From Pseudomonadales bacterium (GTDB lineage Bacteria > Pseudomonadota > Gammaproteobacteria > Pseudomonadales > Pseudohongiellaceae): a DNA stretch of 58,401 nucleotides. The DNA lies in contig JALQUB010000073.1 of the NCBI GenBank assembly GCA_023268635.1, positions 1 to 58,401 on the forward strand, read 5' to 3'. Below the pieces are notes generated by a model that was given only the letters and a program-made list of their open reading frames with translations, had not been told where the DNA came from and did no database searches. Positions 8,189-17,269 of the stretch are shown here, piece after piece. A program made the translations under genes and the position numbers. The first letter of the stretch is position 1. The number at the start of each line of letters is the position of its first letter.

Positions 8189-9508
8189 CTAATCGTTTGA
8201 AGGCGGACGAGATTGAATACGGACGCTGACACAAGTTCCCTTGCCTAGTTCACTCTCGATCTCGAGTGAACCGCCATGGGCTTGTGCGATGAGGCGGCAG
8301 AGGTAGAGTCCCAATCCGAAGCCGCCGGTATTGCGCTGACGAGAACTGTCGGCGCGATAAAATGGTTCACAGACTTGATCGATGTGTTCTGGGCCGATGC
8401 CCTCGCCTTGATCTCTCACGTCGATCCTAGCGGCATCTCCTTCGAAACTCACTTCTACGCGCAACGGTTTATCTTTTCCGTGGCGAATAGCATTGTTGAG
8501 CAAGTTTGTTAGCATAAGTCGCACGCGGAGTTTATCGAGGAGAAACTCTCGATCTTCCTCAGGGAGTATGAGTTCAACACCTCCCTCGTAGCTGAAATAT
8601 TGATCGACCACTGACTCGATATATTCGACTAAGTTGACTTTCTCCACCGCTAGCACCGTGTGCTCATCGTTCAGACGCTCTGCTTCAATGAGATCAGCGA
8701 TAAGCTGGTCTATTTCATCAATGTCTTCGCGAAGTTCATTCTTCTCTATGCTTTCCGGCATGAACTCCAAGCGTAATTTTGCTTTCGTTAGCGGCGTGCG
8801 TAACTCATGACTAATTGCCAACAGCAATTGTCGTTTCGCTTCCAGCATCGATTGGAGTGAGTCTGCCATGTGGTTAATGCTATCAGTGAGTGCACCCAGT
8901 TCATCTTGCCGATCATTTTGTACGCGATAGCTCAGATCGCCGCGGCGGATTCGCTCGGCACCGCGCCTTAGCATGCGCACCGGGTCGAGCAGTCTATTGA
9001 CCATGAAATAGTTTATGAACAGTACAACACCCGCTAAGGCGAGGCCGATATAGAGTACGGCGAAGTTGGCAGAGCTTGGGTCGACGGAGCGCTGATAGAG
9101 ATAAAAGTCATAGCCATCGCGGCGAACGACAATCATATCTTCACTATCGCTGGAACGAATTTCTGCGTCATCGGTTAGCGTGCGGACGAAGGTGGAATCA
9201 TCTAGGTTGAGACGGTTATCCCCATCGGAACTCCAACGCATAATGGGGTTGCGGATGTTAATGCTCCAATCGAGCTCTGCTGCGAGTCGCATCGCATTGC
9301 TTAAATTGGGTGGAGTACCAATGTCTTCTATGATCGATTCGACATTGCGGGCGAAGAAATCAGGAATTGTATCGATTGCGCTAGTGTCTTGTGTGATGGT
9401 GCGAAGCGAAACGGAGATAATGATAAAAAACATTAAGACCGTCACGCTGAAAATCGCGAGCAGCCGCAGGAACAAGGAGTAGCGAATGGTTTGTAAGATG
9501 CCGGCCAC
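8189..9508 (-). CDS. Sensor histidine kinase (CpxA/RstB-like architecture)
   Basis: A 439-residue inner-membrane kinase with a GTG start at 9508, 6 bases after the response regulator stop. Order: first TM at about 12-32, a periplasmic sensor of about 115 residues, second TM (VLYIGLALAGVVLFI), HAMP (NRLLDPVRMLRRGAERIRRGD), then a HisKA domain with phospho-acceptor His234 in ISHELRTPLTK, and a HATPase_c domain with N-box NLLNNAIRHG and glycine boxes DQGEGIG and GGFGLGLYL. It pairs with the adjacent OmpR-type regulator. The signal is unknown; envelope stress or cations are guesses from the family. Confidence 0.9.
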   Translation of the reverse strand: MAGILQTIRYSLFLRLLAIFSVTVLMFFIIISVSLRTITQDTSAIDTIPDFFARNVESIIEDIGTPPNLSNAMRLAAELDWSINIRNPIMRWSSDGDNRLNLDDSTFVRTLTDDAEIRSSDSEDMIVVRRDGYDFYLYQRSVDPSSANFAVLYIGLALAGVVLFINYFMVNRLLDPVRMLRRGAERIRRGDLSYRVQNDRQDELGALTDSINHMADSLQSMLEAKRQLLLAISHELRTPLTKAKLRLEFMPESIEKNELREDIDEIDQLIADLIEAERLNDEHTVLAVEKVNLVEYIESVVDQYFSYEGGVELILPEEDREFLLDKLRVRLMLTNLLNNAIRHGKDKPLRVEVSFEGDAARIDVRDQGEGIGPEHIDQVCEPFYRADSSRQRNTGGFGLGLYLCRLIAQAHGGSLEIESELGKGTCVSVRIQSRPPSND

Positions 9509-9514
9509 GGCGAA

Positions 9515-10213
9515 TTAAATCTGCTCGCCGATGAATGTGTAGCCGCGACCCCAGACAGTTTTAATAAAACGCGGTGTCTTTGATGTATCGCCCAATTTAT
9601 GACGGAGTCGACTCACCAATGTGTCGACAGCGCGAGAAAAGAGCTCGGCATCGATCCCGCGTAATCTGTTCATCAGTTCGTCGCGAGTGAAGGTCTTATT
9701 GGGGTACTGCATGAAAAGGATTAGCAGTTCATATTCCATCGTCGTGAGGTCTAGGACGTTGCCGTCTAGTTTCACCTCACGTCGCGAGGTGTCGACTTCG
9801 ATGCCATTAATCGGCTTGATATCACGTAGAGTGGAATCATCGCCTGTACGACGCAGGATATTGTGGATACGCGCTACCAATTCGCGTGGCTCGAAGGGCT
9901 TGGGCAGATAGTCATCGGCACCGAGTTCCAGTCCGACGATGCGGTCGGTGACCTCAGCATGGGCTGTTAGCATCAGGATTGGGAGCTGGCCATAGATTGA
10001 AGATTTCGCACGGATTTCTCGACAGACCTCGAATCCATCTTTCTCGGGAAGCATGACGTCGAGGATTAGGAGATCAGGTTTGAGTTTCTTGATCATCTCG
10101 AAACCCCGGCTCGGGGTCATAGCGACATGCACCTGCATTTCGTAGCGAGAGAGATACTGTGTAAGGAGTTCGCCTAGCTTCTCGTCGTCGTCGATGATAA
10201 GTATTTGTTTCAT
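9515..10213 (-). CDS. OmpR-family response regulator
   Basis: A 232-residue two-domain regulator. The receiver domain (1-120) has the acidic pair DDD (8-10), phospho-acceptor Asp52 in LLILDVMLP, Thr in MLTAHA and Lys in YLPKPF. The C-terminal winged-helix domain (about 130-230) has the usual TTMEYELL and VDTLVSRLRHKLGD recognition-helix region and ends with TVWGRGYTF. It is the first gene of a two-gene operon with the sensor kinase, and it is divergent from the ABC-F gene across about 140 bases that must hold its promoter. Confidence 0.92.
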   Translation of the reverse strand: MKQILIIDDDEKLGELLTQYLSRYEMQVHVAMTPSRGFEMIKKLKPDLLILDVMLPEKDGFEVCREIRAKSSIYGQLPILMLTAHAEVTDRIVGLELGADDYLPKPFEPRELVARIHNILRRTGDDSTLRDIKPINGIEVDTSRREVKLDGNVLDLTTMEYELLILFMQYPNKTFTRDELMNRLRGIDAELFSRAVDTLVSRLRHKLGDTSKTPRFIKTVWGRGYTFIGEQI

Positions 10214-10352
10214 CTAAGTTTCCAATAATTACAATGACTAGGCTTCGCGCGCCTGTATACGCGTTCCGTTCAGGCTCATAGTACGAATTCGGCTACCCTA
10301 AATCAATTCTGTAGTATGATTGCCGACCGGCCGCTCCAACGAAAGCTCATCG

Positions 10353-12281
10353 ATGATTTCTCTTAATAATATCACCCTAATGCGTGGGACGCAGACCCTG
10401 ATCCGTGACGCGAGCGTGCTCCTGTCTAATGGTCAACGAACCGGTATTATCGGACGCAACGGGTCGGGTAAGACCAGCCTCTTTAAAGCCTTAGCTGGCG
10501 AGATTCAGCTGGAGCAGGGCGACATCGAAATGCCCAACGGCCTGCGGACCGTGTCGATGGCGCAAGAGACGCCGGCCAGCGATCGCACTGCCCTCGAATT
10601 TGTCATCGACGCACATAAAGAATATCGACGTTTAGAGGCTGACATTCGAACGGCGGAAGATGGCCATGATGACGCCGTGTTAGTTCGATTGCATGCAGCA
10701 ATGGAAGAACTCGGTGCCTACGACATTAAGAATCAAGCGGAGCAACTCCTCTCCGGCTTGGGTTTCGACACCGAGCAATTCGACAAAACTGTCGGAGAGT
10801 TCTCCGGTGGATGGCGGGTTCGTCTGAATCTCGCAGCAGCGCTGATGTGTCCCTCGGATTTGCTCATGCTCGATGAGCCAACCAACCATTTAGACTTAGA
10901 GGCTACGGTCTGGCTGGAGCAGTGGCTGAGGAGTTACCGTGGGACCATCCTCGTCATTTCGCACGACCGTACTTTCCTTGATGCGGTGATCGATCATGTA
11001 ATAAGTCTCGAAGGGGGTTCTTTGTCACTCTATCGAGGAAATTACAGCGCCTACGAACGTCAGCGCGCTGAGCGAATGGCGTTGCAGGCGGCGCTCTATG
11101 AGAAGCAGCAGCGCCGTCGCCGCGAAATCGAGGGGTTTGTTCGTCGCTTCAAGGCGAAGGCCAGTAAAGCGCGGCAGGCGCAGAGTAGGCTGAAAGAACT
11201 CAATCGTATGCAGGATATTGCGCCTGCACATGCGGATTCGCCGTTTCAATTTACATTCCCCGCGATTGAGTCGGACAACGCTTATCTCGTTCAGCTAATT
11301 AAACTCTCGATTGGTTTCGACAAGCCATTGGTCGATAACATCACTTTTTCTATTCGTGGTGACTCGCGTTTCGGTCTGCTCGGTTTCAATGGTAGTGGTA
11401 AGTCGACTCTGCTTAAAGTGTTAGCGGGTGCGTTGCCGGCGCTCGAGGGTGAAATGATTTCGGCGAAGAAGTTACGCCTAGGCTACTTCGCTCAGCACCA
11501 AGTCGATGAATTGGATCAGCATGCGACGCCGGTGCAAATTATTCAGGCGCTCGCCAAGAAAGATCCGAGTTTACAAGCGACCGAGCAGGCTATTCGTGAT
11601 TACTTAGGCGGATTCGATTTCCGAGGTTCTCGAGTCGATGAAAATATCGCGCATTTTTCCGGTGGTGAAAAAGCTCGCCTCGCTTTAGCTAAAGTTGCTT
11701 GGGAAAGGCCAAACTTACTTCTATTAGATGAACCGACAAACCACCTCGACCTAGAGATGGTACATGCACTCACCGTTGCACTCCAGGAATTCGAAGGCGC
11801 TGTCGTTATCGTTTCCCACGATCGACACCTTCTAGCAAACACGGTAGACGAGTTCTTCTCAATTCATAAAGGACACTTCGCGGAATTCGATGGGGATCTC
11901 GCCGACTACGAACGATGGTTAGCTCGGTATAACGACGAGGCGGCTGGAAATTCGACGAAGCAGGGGGCAGGCCGCTCCGAGGAGCCGTCATTAGAGAGTG
12001 ATGCGCTAGACAAAAAGGCGCAACGACAGCAAGCTGCTGCGAAACGCGAGCTGCTAGCGCCGTTGCGCAAACAGCTAAAGAATCTTGAGACTCAGATGGA
12101 TAAACTGCAGTCCAATTTGGACAGCATCGAGCGCCTGCTTGCTGACGAGGCGATGTACAGCGACGAGAATAAGTCGACGCTCGCCGCACAGATTAAGGAG
12201 CAGGGCATTCTTAAGGGCGAGCTCGTAGAAGTCGAAGAAAAATGGTTTGCGCTGCAGGAACAGTTAGAAGCGGCAAACTAG
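10353..12281 (+). CDS. ABC-F family ATPase, YheS-like
   Basis: A soluble duplicated ATPase of 642 residues. First NBD: GRNGSGKTS at about 33-41 and FSGGWRVRL at about 150. Second NBD: GFNGSGKST at about 343 and FSGGEKARL at about 435. Both Walker B motifs read LLLLDEPTNHLDLE or similar, the ABC-F hallmark. Between the NBDs is a charged linker (EKQQRRRREIEGFVRRF), and the C-terminus is a coiled coil (about 560-640). ABC-F proteins act on the ribosome. Length and domains match YheS. I chose the ATG at 10353 (MISLNNITLMRG); the frame opens 33 bases earlier at a TTG with no family support. Confidence 0.88.
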   Translation: MISLNNITLMRGTQTLIRDASVLLSNGQRTGIIGRNGSGKTSLFKALAGEIQLEQGDIEMPNGLRTVSMAQETPASDRTALEFVIDAHKEYRRLEADIRTAEDGHDDAVLVRLHAAMEELGAYDIKNQAEQLLSGLGFDTEQFDKTVGEFSGGWRVRLNLAAALMCPSDLLMLDEPTNHLDLEATVWLEQWLRSYRGTILVISHDRTFLDAVIDHVISLEGGSLSLYRGNYSAYERQRAERMALQAALYEKQQRRRREIEGFVRRFKAKASKARQAQSRLKELNRMQDIAPAHADSPFQFTFPAIESDNAYLVQLIKLSIGFDKPLVDNITFSIRGDSRFGLLGFNGSGKSTLLKVLAGALPALEGEMISAKKLRLGYFAQHQVDELDQHATPVQIIQALAKKDPSLQATEQAIRDYLGGFDFRGSRVDENIAHFSGGEKARLALAKVAWERPNLLLLDEPTNHLDLEMVHALTVALQEFEGAVVIVSHDRHLLANTVDEFFSIHKGHFAEFDGDLADYERWLARYNDEAAGNSTKQGAGRSEEPSLESDALDKKAQRQQAAAKRELLAPLRKQLKNLETQMDKLQSNLDSIERLLADEAMYSDENKSTLAAQIKEQGILKGELVEVEEKWFALQEQLEAAN

Positions 12282-12302
12282 CGGCATGAGCGCGAATACT
12301 GT

Positions 12303-14144
12303 ATGTTTTCAGCCCGGGATACAGGCGGACACGCAAACTTGAATCAGCAAACACACGAAGTGAAACAGGGACAAATACAGGGGTTTAGCGCGAGCTGGGC
12401 GCTATATAAGCGCCTGCTTGGCTATTTGAAGCCAGAATTACCCATGGTCTTCACTAGCATACTCGGCTTCCTTATTTTCGCGGCAACTACGCCTCTCGCA
12501 GCGGCTTGGCTTGGCTGGACGATTGACGCTATTGAGAGCAAAGACCTTGATTGGCGAATTTACAGTCCTCTGCTTTGTGTCGCGATTGCCTTTATTCGCG
12601 GATTCGGCGGCTTCATGGGTGGATACTCTATTGCCCATGTCGCGAATTATCTAATCCATCGTATGCGGAAACAGATCATGCACCATACCTTGGAGTTGCC
12701 GGTCAGCTTCTTCGATCGCTCGGAACCCGGGCGGTTGATCTCGAAGGTAACTTACGATGTGAATCAGATTACCGGCGCCGTGACGAATGCGGTCACCGTC
12801 GTATTGCGTGAGGGGCTGACGGTCATCGGCCTGCTCGCCGCGCTGTTCTATGTTGATTGGCAGTTGAGCCTCGCGTTTCTTATTATCGCCCCCGTCGTGG
12901 GCAAGACCGTGTCGATCGCATCGCGTTATTTCCGTCGCTATAGCACTCAGATGCAGGACTCGATGGGGGAAGTGACTCAAATCATCAACGAGTCTATACG
13001 AGGTCATCATGTTGTCCGCACCTTCAATGCGAAGAACGAAGTCAATGCGAAATTCGATGCGGCGAGCGAGAGAAATCGTTCACAGAATATGAAGATGGCG
13101 GGTGCGGAACTCATTAGTACACCGCTTATCCAGCTCTTGGTGAGCGCCGCAATCGCGGGGCTTATTTGGTTCCTCATGGCACCAGAATTTATGCGCGATC
13201 GTTCGTCTGGCGACTTCGTCACCTTCTTGACGATGGCGGCGACCCTCGCGAAACCGATCCGTCAGCTTTCTCAGATTAACGCGGTTATTCAGCGCGGATT
13301 ATCCGCCGCTTCGAGTATTTTCGCTTTACTCGATGAGCCCGCAGAGAAAGATGAAGGTCAGGAAGTGCTCGCTCGCGATATCGGCACGATTGAATTCGAC
13401 GATGTGCATTTTTCTTATGCAGGAAATGCTGGCGTCAGTTTAGAAAATGGCGCAAAGGACTTCGCCGTGAATGGGGTCAGCCTTCGTGTTGAGCAAGGTC
13501 AGACGATAGCCTTGGTAGGAAAGTCCGGCAGTGGTAAGACGACGCTAGTAAGTCTACTGCCGCGTTTTTATGAGTGTACTTCAGGTGAGATACGCATCGC
13601 CGGTTTGCCACTTCAAGAATATGGATTAAGTAGTCTACGCCACCGGATTGCTGTGGTGAGTCAGAAGGTCGTTTTATTCAGTGGCAGTATTCTAGACAAT
13701 ATCGCGTACGGCGCGTCAGAACCCATAGATCGAGCGGCGGTTATTGAGGCCGCACGTAATGCACATGCCATGGAGTTCATTGACCAGCTTCCTAATGGCA
13801 TCGACACGCAGATCGGCGACGATGCAGGCTTGCTCTCGGGCGGACAGCGACAACGAATTGCGATTGCCCGTGCACTTTTCGACAATGCACCTATTCTGGT
13901 GCTAGACGAAGCGACCTCAGCATTGGACTCGGAGTCCGAACAACATATTCAAGAGGCGCTCAGCACGTTAATGAAGGGAAGGACGACGTTCGTCATCGCG
14001 CATCGATTGTCGACGGTCGAAAATGCCGATCGGATACTCGTCATGCAAGACGGCAAGGTGATCGAGTCTGGCACCCACAAAGAGCTTATCGCTCAGGGTG
14101 GGCATTACGCGTATCTCTACAATATCCAGTTCGCAGAATCTTAG
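12303..14144 (+). CDS. msbA: Lipid A export ABC transporter MsbA
   Basis: A 613-residue half-transporter that flips lipid A-core across the inner membrane. Residues 30-340 hold six TM helices of the type I ABC exporter fold (LPVSFFDRSEPGRLISKVTYDV is the usual intracellular-loop motif). The NBD has Walker A ALVGKSGSGKTT near 405, signature LSGGQRQRIAIARAL near 510 and Walker B ILVLDEATSALD. The position beside two LPS-type glycosyltransferases and close to eptA and lpxL fits MsbA better than a drug exporter. It begins 21 bases after the ABC-F stop with no clear ribosome site. The first 28 residues are hydrophilic. Confidence 0.88.
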   Translation: MFSARDTGGHANLNQQTHEVKQGQIQGFSASWALYKRLLGYLKPELPMVFTSILGFLIFAATTPLAAAWLGWTIDAIESKDLDWRIYSPLLCVAIAFIRGFGGFMGGYSIAHVANYLIHRMRKQIMHHTLELPVSFFDRSEPGRLISKVTYDVNQITGAVTNAVTVVLREGLTVIGLLAALFYVDWQLSLAFLIIAPVVGKTVSIASRYFRRYSTQMQDSMGEVTQIINESIRGHHVVRTFNAKNEVNAKFDAASERNRSQNMKMAGAELISTPLIQLLVSAAIAGLIWFLMAPEFMRDRSSGDFVTFLTMAATLAKPIRQLSQINAVIQRGLSAASSIFALLDEPAEKDEGQEVLARDIGTIEFDDVHFSYAGNAGVSLENGAKDFAVNGVSLRVEQGQTIALVGKSGSGKTTLVSLLPRFYECTSGEIRIAGLPLQEYGLSSLRHRIAVVSQKVVLFSGSILDNIAYGASEPIDRAAVIEAARNAHAMEFIDQLPNGIDTQIGDDAGLLSGGQRQRIAIARALFDNAPILVLDEATSALDSESEQHIQEALSTLMKGRTTFVIAHRLSTVENADRILVMQDGKVIESGTHKELIAQGGHYAYLYNIQFAES

Positions 14145-14151
14145 CGTTTAG

Positions 14152-14952
14152 CTAAAACCCATCTTTTTTGCGTTGATGCATCTCTCGCAGCTTCGCGTAT
14201 TTCATATAAGTATAAAATGCCGCATTCATACTCGTATTAAATCCCTCGAGACCATCTAAGAAATGTCCCTTGAATAGATAAACCTGCAAAAAGCTGATGG
14301 GAAACATCAGTATAATACTGGCGAGAGATGCGTTTTCATTTTTATCAAATTTGTCCTGCGCCTTAAGTTCGCTATAACGATTCGACTTAGTGAATCGCTG
14401 GCTGAGGCTTAGGTTTTCATTATGCAAAATGGTCGCATCGGTTTTCTTTACTGAACCGGTTATAGAAATGCTCTCGTGCACCCGTCTGACTTCGTAATGA
14501 CCGCATTCCCTGCGAAAGAAACGGATGAGCCTATCGTTTTTGCTGAAATTTCTGGGCTTCTGGCCCCAGCGGATGAGGGTGCGATTGGATTCGAGTGCGT
14601 CGTGAGAATCTTCGGCGATTAGCTGCCGCACTTCGTCTATATATTCTTGAGTTGGAATTTCGTCGGCGTCTAGATTGAACACCCACGGATAGCTGCACAG
14701 TGACATCGCATGCGCTTTCTGCTCGCTGAATCCAGGCCATGCGTTGTAAGAGACAGTGACATTTGGAAACTGTTCCGCTATCTCAATGGTTCGATCGGTG
14801 CTGCCGCTGTCGACGATAATAACTTCCGCGAAAGTAGCGACGCTCGCGAGCGAATTTGCGATGACTTTTTCCTCGTTCAGCGTAATCATAAACACGCTAG
14901 CAGGAATCTTTGACGTCGTACCCGGCGCCTCAGTTATTTGTTCGATAGCCAT
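14152..14952 (-). CDS. Family 2 glycosyltransferase, LPS core (WaaE/KdtX-like)
   Basis: A 266-residue GT-A enzyme with the motifs of the WaaE/KdtX group: VFMITLNEEKVIANSL at the start of the fold, IIVDSGSTDRT (UDP-binding) and NLDADEIPTQEY (the metal-binding acidic motif). The C-terminal half is basic and amphipathic, suggesting peripheral membrane binding. WaaE-type enzymes add a glucose to inner-core heptose, and this one sits between msbA and a heptosyltransferase-type GT9. The ATG at 14952 starts 4 bases after the GT9 stop; a longer frame to 15030 would overlap that gene by 74 bases. Confidence 0.82.
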   Translation of the reverse strand: MAIEQITEAPGTTSKIPASVFMITLNEEKVIANSLASVATFAEVIIVDSGSTDRTIEIAEQFPNVTVSYNAWPGFSEQKAHAMSLCSYPWVFNLDADEIPTQEYIDEVRQLIAEDSHDALESNRTLIRWGQKPRNFSKNDRLIRFFRRECGHYEVRRVHESISITGSVKKTDATILHNENLSLSQRFTKSNRYSELKAQDKFDKNENASLASIILMFPISFLQVYLFKGHFLDGLEGFNTSMNAAFYTYMKYAKLREMHQRKKDGF

Positions 14953-14956
14953 TAAA

Positions 14957-16033
14957 TTAGTCTTCTTCGTGAAAATTAGGAGCTCGCATGTCGATTGCGA
15001 GACGCGTTGCCGTTGCCGCTCCGAAGACAACTTCTGGGATGAGCGAGCTTAGGCAGTGATAATTGAAGTCGCATTGCCATGCATCACAATTCTTGGCACA
15101 GGTCTTAGTGCCCCTCAAAACGCGGCTATGATCTCCGAGTGGCGCCCAGATCGCTTCTTTGCTTGGACCAAATAACGCGACTAGGTCGAGTCCTGTTGAC
15201 GCGGCAAGATGCATGGGGCCGCTATCGCCGCCGACGTAGAAGCGCGCTTTTCGGAAAAGGGCCACGAGTTCCAAATAGCCCAATAAGTCGAAGTGGATAA
15301 TGTCACTCTCAGGTGCCGCTTCGGCAATCTTTCTAATCATGAGCATATCATCGCCGGCGCCGATCCAGACGACCTGCAGCCCATTGCTTTCCAGCATCGA
15401 GAGGAGCTTAGCAAAATGTTCGACGGGCCACTTTTTGTATTCGGCACTTGCGCCTGGATGGATGACGACGAACGGAGCAGAGATGGCGTGTCTTGAAAGG
15501 AAATCATCCACCGCGGCTTCGGAGCTCTCAGGCAGTTGATAGGGAAGAATATTGGAAGGCGCTTTTCCTTTTACCAAGACATCGAGTATTTCACCGAATG
15601 CGTTGTATCGGTGTTTTTCATAATGCAAATCGCGGGGGCTATTATAAAAATGAGCCGCATTCTTGCCCGTCGGCCCGAAGCGCTCAGATGCGCCGCTGAG
15701 TCTGCAGAGTACGCCGGTAAATCGCTCGCCTTCCATGTCTATGATTTGCTGACCAGTTGCCTTACGGAGTCGGCGTAGGAACCCAAAATAGAGGCGCAGC
15801 CGCGTCCATGTGGAGGTCTCTTTTTTTAATCTATCGCGAGGATAGTCGATTAGCCGGATCGAGTCAGGCACCACGCTTTCTGTCAGTGCTCGGAAGCGCT
15901 CATCGATCACTAGTGTCAGTTCTGGATAATCTTCGGCTACGCGAAGCACCCAGGGCAGGCCGAGGACGAAATTGCCTAGGTAATGCGTCGGGAATAATAA
16001 TACAGGGCTGTCTTTCGTTGGCTTTCCGGCCAT
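14957..16033 (-). CDS. Family 9 glycosyltransferase (heptosyltransferase-like)
   Basis: A 358-residue GT-B protein of the ADP-heptose:LPS heptosyltransferase family. Visible hallmarks are the N-terminal FPTHYLGNFVLGLPWV loop, the VVIHPGASAEYKKWP motif opening the second Rossmann domain (about 190), and GGDSGPMHLAASTGLDLVALFGPS (about 275), which forms the nucleotide-sugar pocket. It probably adds heptose or a related sugar to the LPS inner core. I placed the start at ATG 16033, which has AAGGA six bases upstream. Cysteines near the C-terminus (CAKNCDAWQCDFNYHC) are frequent in this family. First gene of a two-gene minus-strand unit. Confidence 0.85.
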   Translation of the reverse strand: MAGKPTKDSPVLLFPTHYLGNFVLGLPWVLRVAEDYPELTLVIDERFRALTESVVPDSIRLIDYPRDRLKKETSTWTRLRLYFGFLRRLRKATGQQIIDMEGERFTGVLCRLSGASERFGPTGKNAAHFYNSPRDLHYEKHRYNAFGEILDVLVKGKAPSNILPYQLPESSEAAVDDFLSRHAISAPFVVIHPGASAEYKKWPVEHFAKLLSMLESNGLQVVWIGAGDDMLMIRKIAEAAPESDIIHFDLLGYLELVALFRKARFYVGGDSGPMHLAASTGLDLVALFGPSKEAIWAPLGDHSRVLRGTKTCAKNCDAWQCDFNYHCLSSLIPEVVFGAATATRLAIDMRAPNFHEED

Positions 16034-16193
16034 CCTCAATCCTTGTTTCGCGTGGTCAGCGGTACAGCCTATATATCTGCCCACCGAGCGCCAACCTGAG
16101 TGTTAATTGACGATGAGCGATAGGGAAGTGGAGTCTGCACGCGTTTCACTTTATGCTGCTCCCCAAATGAGTGCAAGAAAGGATAATAATCGC

Positions 16194-16577
16194 ATGTCAT
16201 CGATCGATCCTCGGATTCCGCCGAAGCAGGTTGGCTTTGCGCGTATTGTAGCGGCGACGCGTTATAGCATCGAGGGATTACGAGCCTGTTACCAGAGTGA
16301 GGAAGCATTCAGAATAGAGTCGGTGATAGCCCTGATATTAACGCCCGTAGCTTTCTTTGTTGGAGAGACACGGGTGGAAATAGTCCTGTTGCTGTTGGCG
16401 ATGGTGCTGGTTCTCCTTGTGGAATTACTCAATAGCGCCATCGAGAGTGTGGTTGACCGGACAGGCTCGGAATTTCACATACTTTCCAAGAAGGCGAAGG
16501 ACATTGGCTCGGCTGCAGTCTTCATCAGCCTGCTCTTTTTCTTACTTATCTGGGGCTTAATCCTGTTGCCGAATTAA
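16194..16577 (+). CDS. dgkA: Diacylglycerol kinase DgkA
   Basis: A 127-residue integral membrane kinase (122 in E. coli) that converts diacylglycerol to phosphatidic acid. The signature is intact: ARYSIEGL-like segment (ATRYSIEGLRACYQSEEAFRIE split across TM1), then VELLNSAIESVVDR with the catalytic Glu, and SKKAKDIGSAAVFISL. Three TM helices are visible. I chose the ATG at 16194 (AAGGA ten bases upstream); the frame is open 87 bases further, giving a poorly conserved N-terminus. Placement next to eptA makes sense, since EptA releases diacylglycerol from phosphatidylethanolamine and DgkA recycles it. Confidence 0.93.
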   Translation: MSSIDPRIPPKQVGFARIVAATRYSIEGLRACYQSEEAFRIESVIALILTPVAFFVGETRVEIVLLLLAMVLVLLVELLNSAIESVVDRTGSEFHILSKKAKDIGSAAVFISLLFFLLIWGLILLPN

Positions 16578-17269
16578 GGAGGCGTCGGCATATCCTTGCC
16601 TACGCGAATAAATCGATCGAGCAGGAGGATGATCAGCATGGCGATGAGCATCGTCACCACGGTGTGACTCAAGAAATGATCGCCTATAGCCATTTTATAC
16701 AACCCCACCACCCAGCCTAAACCGCAGGCGCTCAATGCCACGACATTACGCTTCCGTGGTGATGCGAATAACAGTGCTAAGGACATCAATGCGAAGCCCC
16801 CGCTTGCATGACCTGCGGGGTAGCAGCGTATTCTCTCAGCCTGAATGAAGTCGAGCGGATATGATCGGAATAAAGTGACGTGGGGGTAACCCCCTCCGAA
16901 TAAGATTAAATCCTTAGGGCAAGGGATGTTCGTCACAGCTTTTAATACATTGATTACCACTGGGACGGCAATGAGAGTCGCACAGATTACGAGGATTTCT
17001 CGACGCTTCGCCACGAGCAGTGGCCGCTTAGTTTGGATCGAGGCGAGTAAGATGAATCCCAAAGCCACGATGATATAAAGTTGTCGAATGCCATCGTAAA
17101 GAAGAAAACGGAGTAGGGGCTGTTCGCTATTAATCAGCCAAACGTCTAGCTCTGCAGAGTAAAGGAAGTTCTGGACAGTGACGTCTAACGGTGTGAGTTC
17201 GAATAAGGCAATCGAACTGAACAGTGCGAACAGAACGAGTAGGGTGAGCTGTCTATTAATTGCTAGCAT
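16574..17269 (-). CDS. PAP2-family membrane phosphatase next to eptA
   Basis: A membrane protein of about 231 residues (240 if it begins at ATG 17296) with about six TM helices. PAP2 motifs are visible in order: KAVTNIPCP (degenerate KX6RP with Cys in place of Arg), CYPAGHASGG (PSGH-like) and IGDHFLSHTVVT (SRX5HX3D-like). Family members dephosphorylate undecaprenyl pyrophosphate or lipid phosphates, or act as lipid A 1-phosphate kinases (LpxT). It overlaps the 3' end of eptA by 14 bases, so it is translationally coupled to lipid A phosphoethanolamine transfer. Its stop codon interlocks with that of dgkA over 4 bases. The start is uncertain. Confidence 0.78.
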   Translation of the reverse strand: MLAINRQLTLLVLFALFSSIALFELTPLDVTVQNFLYSAELDVWLINSEQPLLRFLLYDGIRQLYIIVALGFILLASIQTKRPLLVAKRREILVICATLIAVPVVINVLKAVTNIPCPKDLILFGGGYPHVTLFRSYPLDFIQAERIRCYPAGHASGGFALMSLALLFASPRKRNVVALSACGLGWVVGLYKMAIGDHFLSHTVVTMLIAMLIILLLDRFIRVGKDMPTPP